Assembly (NCBI GenBank): GCA_037693485.1
Contig: CM075345.1
Span: 90,478,001-90,542,000 of the forward strand
Origin: Kitagawia praeruptora
Lineage: Eukaryota > Streptophyta > Magnoliopsida > Apiales > Apiaceae
Direction: 5' to 3'
Length of the DNA stretch: 64,000 bases
Under the pieces are notes generated by a model that did not search any database, was not told the origin of the DNA, and was given only the letters and a program-made list of their open reading frames with translations. Every line of letters begins with the position of its first letter. The first letter of the stretch is position 1. The position numbers and the translations under genes are program-made. Below are positions 60,901-64,000 of the stretch, in pieces.

Positions 60901-61253
60901 ATCTCCACATCAACTGCAGAAGCTGAGTACATTCCTGCTGGAAGCTGTTGTGCTCAGATCATGTGGATGAAAAATCAGCTAATGGACTATGGTTTGTCAT
61001 TTTCAAAAATACCTATTTATTGTGATAACCAAAGTGCTATTGCTATGACAGGAAATCCAGTTCAACATTCTCTTACAAAGCACATCAGTATCAGGTATCA
61101 CTTCATAAGAGAACAAGTACTGGAAGGAACAATTGAACTTCATTTTGTTCCTACTGATCAACAGTTAGCTGATATATTCACCAAGCCACTACCTGAGACT
61201 ACTTTTACAAAGTTGGTGAATGAACTTGGAATGGTAAACTATGGCAGTACTTG
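57949..61253 (+). pseudogene. pol: Pol polyprotein of C4 with three nonsense codons
   Basis: A single frame of about 1100 codons, closed only by TAA at 58168, 59095 and 60301. Protease active site MDSGCSVHMTGD at the start. Integrase: HKKLSHLN...CDACQKAKQ zinc motif, then catalytic LDLFG, RSDNGTEF, GVVERKNRT. A Ser/Thr/Asp linker with three GGGGGAGC tracts (59398, 59520, 59571). RT from WVFRNKTDSDG through FQMDVKSAFLNGELEEEVY and ALYGLKQAPRAW to YVDDIIFGST, complete. RNase H from SRPDIMYATCLCARF with GYSDADFAGC and STSTAEAEY to ELGM. All catalytic residues appear present, so it seems only recently inactivated, if the stops are real and not suppressed. Confidence 0.9.
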
Positions 61254-61715
61254 AGAGAAAGAAGTCATCAGATACTGAGAACTTGCAAATACTGATGGAA
61301 AGTCAATCCTGACAGTGGTCAACGTCGAATCCTGATGCAACGATTCGATCATCAGTATTTTGTTCAGAATCTAACTGTCTTCGTTTTATCTCAATTTCCT
61401 GATTCAAGCTATGATTAATGTTATTGAACTCCTGATAATGTGATCACTTTAATTAGTCCTCATATTAATTCTCAGATAACATGATAAATCAGGAAAACAT
61501 TGAATAGAATAGAGAAACTAAATTTTTCATTGATAATAAGAAAGAGATTACATTCAAAGATTACCTATTTTTTTTTGTTCTCTATCTACTAATCTATTCA
61601 ACAGGAAATAAAAGACCAATCCACTCCATTGTTAGTAGCCATCCCATATCCCATCTTTGCCACTTTGTTTGGGTGGAAGTTGATAGGGATAAGGTTATTT
61701 TTGGTGACATATTCA
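61254..61715 (+). other. C4 spacer downstream of pol
   Basis: Noncoding; repeated TCCTGA/ATACTGA words at 61265-61345 and 61430-61500. On the minus strand, 61500-61560 gives an AT-rich stretch with ATCAATGAAAAA that could end an antisense transcript. Confidence 0.5.
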
Positions 61716-62105
61716 TTAACAATGGTTGATGGAGTTGGATGAGGATGCCTTAGATGAAAGCCATGCTAATGTTGCTTGGAGGGCAGCATCGATGTCGATC
61801 ACTTTTGCAGGTTTTTCCTTCTCGATTTCTTCGAGACCTGCATCCATATGCAACCAGAGAGTCTCAAGTTGTCTTTCCCAGTCGAAAGCATCAAACTCTT
61901 CACGAGTATAGCTAAATATGTCTCTTTTCTCTAAGAGATGGAGATTCTTCTCTTTGATTGTAAGGTTCGACATTGTTGTAAAAATTTTGCTGTGAAGGGT
62001 TTTTCTTACTTTTCTTTCAGGAGAGAATGAATGGTTAAGGAAGTAAGTGGACAAGTCTCTAAGATTAAATAGAGAAGGGTGGAACAAGAATATGAAACGA
62101 TTCAT
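61716..62105 (-). CDS. Antisense ORF in the C4 spacer, 129 (or 85) residues, unknown
   Basis: An open minus-strand frame between pol and the third ORF. The first ATG is at 62105, but a second in-frame ATG (MSNLTIKEKNLHLLEKRD, near 61973) is the more natural start; the first 44 residues look like leader sequence. The shorter product is acidic and helical (REEFDAFDWERQLETLWLHM, EEIEKEKPAKVIDIDAALQA). No domain is recognised. Antisense extra ORFs downstream of pol are known in some plant LTR elements. The matching strand of C1 (4200-4450) keeps only the 3' region and C2 shows none. Protein-coding status is uncertain. Confidence 0.45.
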   Translation of the reverse strand: MNRFIFLFHPSLFNLRDLSTYFLNHSFSPERKVRKTLHSKIFTTMSNLTIKEKNLHLLEKRDIFSYTREEFDAFDWERQLETLWLHMDAGLEEIEKEKPAKVIDIDAALQATLAWLSSKASSSNSINHC

Positions 62106-62498
62106 ATTACTGGTGTAAGTACAAGGTATTATTCGATTGTGGTGTTTTAAATTTCTTTATTTAAAACAAAATTACCATGTTTTATTTTAATCATAATCTT
62201 ATTTTTCGAATAATACAAGCGCGTGTGTTTCACTCAATTATTACATACAGTTACAGATGTAAGTCGTGACGCGTGCAATCATCACCACTCTCTCACGTAA
62301 TTTGGTCCATTACTCCAATATAAACGAATGGTTTACTGACACCTGTTTTTGAGAAATCATAAGTATTGTCCAAATATCAATTTAGTTTTCTAATTGATTT
62401 ATTATTCTCAAACCATCAGTAAAACATCGTCTCTCTCTGTCTTTGCACTCTCAAACCCTAATTTCAAAATTAGCACAACTATTGTGATTGAAATTCCA
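62106..62498 (+). promoter_or_regulatory. Leader-like region before the third ORF of C4
   Basis: No frame. CCATTACTCCAATATAAACG (TATA-like, 62317-62330) is followed by a CT-rich segment, CATCGTCTCTCTCTGTC and CAAACCCTAATTTC (62425-62470), and the ATG at 62499. C1 and C2 have similar CT-rich leaders at the same place, suggesting a separate mRNA for the third ORF. Confidence 0.45.
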
Positions 62499-64000
62499 AT
62501 GGAGAATTTATCTTTCATGAACAGCAAGGTGGTAATCAATGGAGTTACTTTTAACACAAATAACTTCACTGCAGTTCTAGATCATCAGGACTTGCCAAAT
62601 GATTTCCACATTATTCAGGACTTCTTGGCCTCAAGCCCAATCAATTATGCTCTAACCCAACCTGCCAAGATATCTTTTAAGTCTGTTATGCAGGTTTGGA
62701 ACACAAGTGTTTTTGGGAAAGGACTTCCATCAGAAAAGCCTCAGATGAGCTTTGAGTATGATAGTGTTACATACTATGTGACTCCTGAGATTGTCACTGA
62801 AGCCCTACACTTACCATCAATCATTGGTAAGCCTGTATTCAAAGTCCCTGATTCAAAACTCCTTGAGTATGTTGTAAGTTTGGGTTACAATGGAACGCCA
62901 AAGAAGTTTGGAGAGCTCTACAGGACAAAGCTTAAGAAGGAATGGAATTTCTTCTTCGACACCATCAGCAGATGTTTCTTGAATAAAGTGTCAAATTTTG
63001 ATGCCTTACCCACAGGTTCAGCCAAAATTGGGTATTCTCTAATTCATGATCTCTCATTTGATTATGGGTCTTTTATACTAAAGGCATTAAGTGAAAGAAA
63101 AGCAGATAAATGTGGTTATGTTTGCTTTCTTAGATTTTTCCAATTAATATTCTCTCACTTATGTCCTCATGCTGTTTTTGAGAATGATACAATTTTGCCT
63201 ATATGTAAAATCTCAAAAAACAATATAAAGAGTCTAATCAATTTTGATAAGGCAAATAAATTTGATGGAACTTCATACATTCCTGATGAAGTATGGTCTC
63301 TTTTAAGAGATAGAATGCCTATTCAATATGGCCCAGCAACTGGTGCTATGGGACAGGACCTTACACATCCTATTCCTGACACAAGCACACAACCTAAACA
63401 CTTATCTAAACAGTCAACCACCTCTGGTGTCTCACAAAAGGCATCAGTTGTAAAATCAAAGAAATTAGCTAGATCTGATGTGTCTAAGAGGCAATCAGGA
63501 TCAAAGGATTTCTCCACTCCAACTCACTCTCAAATGAAGTCACAAGGGGGTGAACAAAGGATTCTTGAAATATCTGGTGTGAATAAAGAAACAGGAGTGA
63601 AGAGGAAAGTTGGTCAAAGAGCTGTTTCTGATTCTGATTCTGATGATGACACAATGCCTATATCAGTCTTGATGAAGAAGACGGAGATTGATGTTGTTGA
63701 TACTAGAGAAGTGGCTGTCTCTGAAAAGCCGAAGAAAAGAAGAAGATTAATCAGCAAAGGTAAATTTGTTGATCACACAGAATTTCTGAATCTTACTGAT
63801 GCTATGGAGAGCAATCCTGATGTATCTATTAATCAGAATGAATCATCAGTTCCTGACGCTACTGCTAATCCTGACGTCTCTACTCCTGATAATTCACCTA
63901 TGAAGACTGTTGAGATCTCTGATTCTCCAGCATCTGCATCTCCAAAGAGAAGAATTATTGAGATGTCTGTCGATCAAGTAAATGCTATTGCTGCTCAGTT
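62499..64000 (+). CDS. Third ORF of C4, open to the window edge, at least 500 residues
   Basis: ATG at 62499 (MENLSFMNSKVVINGVTFN) opens a frame with no stop through 64000, the only undamaged copy of this ORF here. Residues 1-260 match the N-terminal domain of C1 and C2, with the core LKKEWNFFFDTISRCF near 62932 and SLGYNGTPKKFG before it. After about 300 it becomes Ser/Thr/Lys-rich, with TSGVSQKASVVK (also in C1), a DSDSDDD run and a basic cluster EKPKKRRRLISKGK that looks like a nuclear localisation signal. No signal peptide or membrane helix is seen, which argues against an envelope glycoprotein. The role is unknown; conservation in three elements suggests that it mattered to the family. 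Confidence 0.75.
   Translation, partial: MENLSFMNSKVVINGVTFNTNNFTAVLDHQDLPNDFHIIQDFLASSPINYALTQPAKISFKSVMQVWNTSVFGKGLPSEKPQMSFEYDSVTYYVTPEIVTEALHLPSIIGKPVFKVPDSKLLEYVVSLGYNGTPKKFGELYRTKLKKEWNFFFDTISRCFLNKVSNFDALPTGSAKIGYSLIHDLSFDYGSFILKALSERKADKCGYVCFLRFFQLIFSHLCPHAVFENDTILPICKISKNNIKSLINFDKANKFDGTSYIPDEVWSLLRDRMPIQYGPATGAMGQDLTHPIPDTSTQPKHLSKQSTTSGVSQKASVVKSKKLARSDVSKRQSGSKDFSTPTHSQMKSQGGEQRILEISGVNKETGVKRKVGQRAVSDSDSDDDTMPISVLMKKTEIDVVDTREVAVSEKPKKRRRLISKGKFVDHTEFLNLTDAMESNPDVSINQNESSVPDATANPDVSTPDNSPMKTVEISDSPASASPKRRIIEMSVDQVNAIAAQ

Larger units (their letters stand above)
55069..64000 (+). mobile_element. C4: best-preserved Sirevirus-like copia element, runs off the window
   Basis: 5' LTR, primer site, intact gag, pol with only three nonsense codons in one frame, spacer with an antisense ORF, and a third ORF still open at 64000. 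Inserted in pol of C3; CAAAC at 55064-55068 is the left half of the likely target duplication. The 3' LTR lies beyond the window. Confidence 0.9.

Noticed and set aside
1..64000. CRISPR arrays, operons, tRNA or rRNA genes, endogenous pararetrovirus
   Set aside because: None of the expected repeats, motifs or conserved RNA sequences were seen on either strand.

Overview
The window is plant nuclear DNA, eudicot by its element content and perhaps an Apiaceae-like asterid (organism is inference, low confidence). Reasons: long-LTR Ty1/copia elements of Sirevirus-like layout, Tat-type Ty3/gypsy with an archaeal-type RNase H, CACTA DNA transposons carrying host exons, a hAT MITE and a Stowaway-like MITE. 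I find no intact host gene, no tRNA or rRNA, and nothing bacterial or viral. Every long open frame belongs to a transposable element or is a broken gene fragment.

Layout from left to right. 1-2790: right part of a CACTA transposon (CACTA-1) carrying exons of an ABCG half-transporter. It sits in a long LTR-like element (E1, 2791-3796), which sits in the pol end of copia element C1 (3797-9015; third ORF and 3' LTR present). 9041-9538: hAT MITE with an 8-bp target duplication. 9547-10762: promoter-like fragment and a truncated Stowaway-like MITE. 10763-16581 and 24964-26180: Tat-lineage gypsy remnants (G1a, G1b). G1a is interrupted by a solo-LTR-like element (12222-13483) and by a complete copia element D (16582-24963, LTRs about 1.56 kb, target duplication TAACG). 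26181-27484: LTR fragment F of a D-like copia. 27485-44125: minus-strand copia C2, split by a second gene-carrying CACTA (CACTA-2, 37681-43360), which itself holds a solo-LTR-like element (37688-39147) inside its left terminal repeat. 44126-55068: plus-strand copia C3, split by a 6.3-kb LTR-like element E (45028-51312) that holds another solo-LTR-like element (45727-47107). 55069-64000: plus-strand copia C4, the best preserved, running off the right edge.

How the parts work together. C1-C4 share the order LTR, primer site for initiator Met-tRNA, gag with several CCHC knuckles, pol (protease, integrase, RT, RNase H), then a third ORF absent from ordinary copia elements. The third ORF has a conserved alpha/beta N-terminal domain, a long Ser/Asp/Glu-rich middle and, in C1 and C2, a coiled coil ending in a DVKKGE motif. 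In C4 the third ORF is open from 62499 to the edge of the window.

Most notable signals: four hairpins in the leader of D whose loops share a 13-nt core while their stems differ; two independent CACTA elements built as leader exon, splice donor, then captured host exons; a splice-acceptor-like sequence at the gag/pol boundary of three copia copies where the pol frame is closed immediately upstream; a polypurine tract identical at nucleotide level inside the third ORF of two diverged elements; family-specific short motifs scattered through LTR, linker coding and spacer DNA; and an antisense ORF in C4. Nine target-site duplications or empty-site comparisons allow the nesting order to be read directly.
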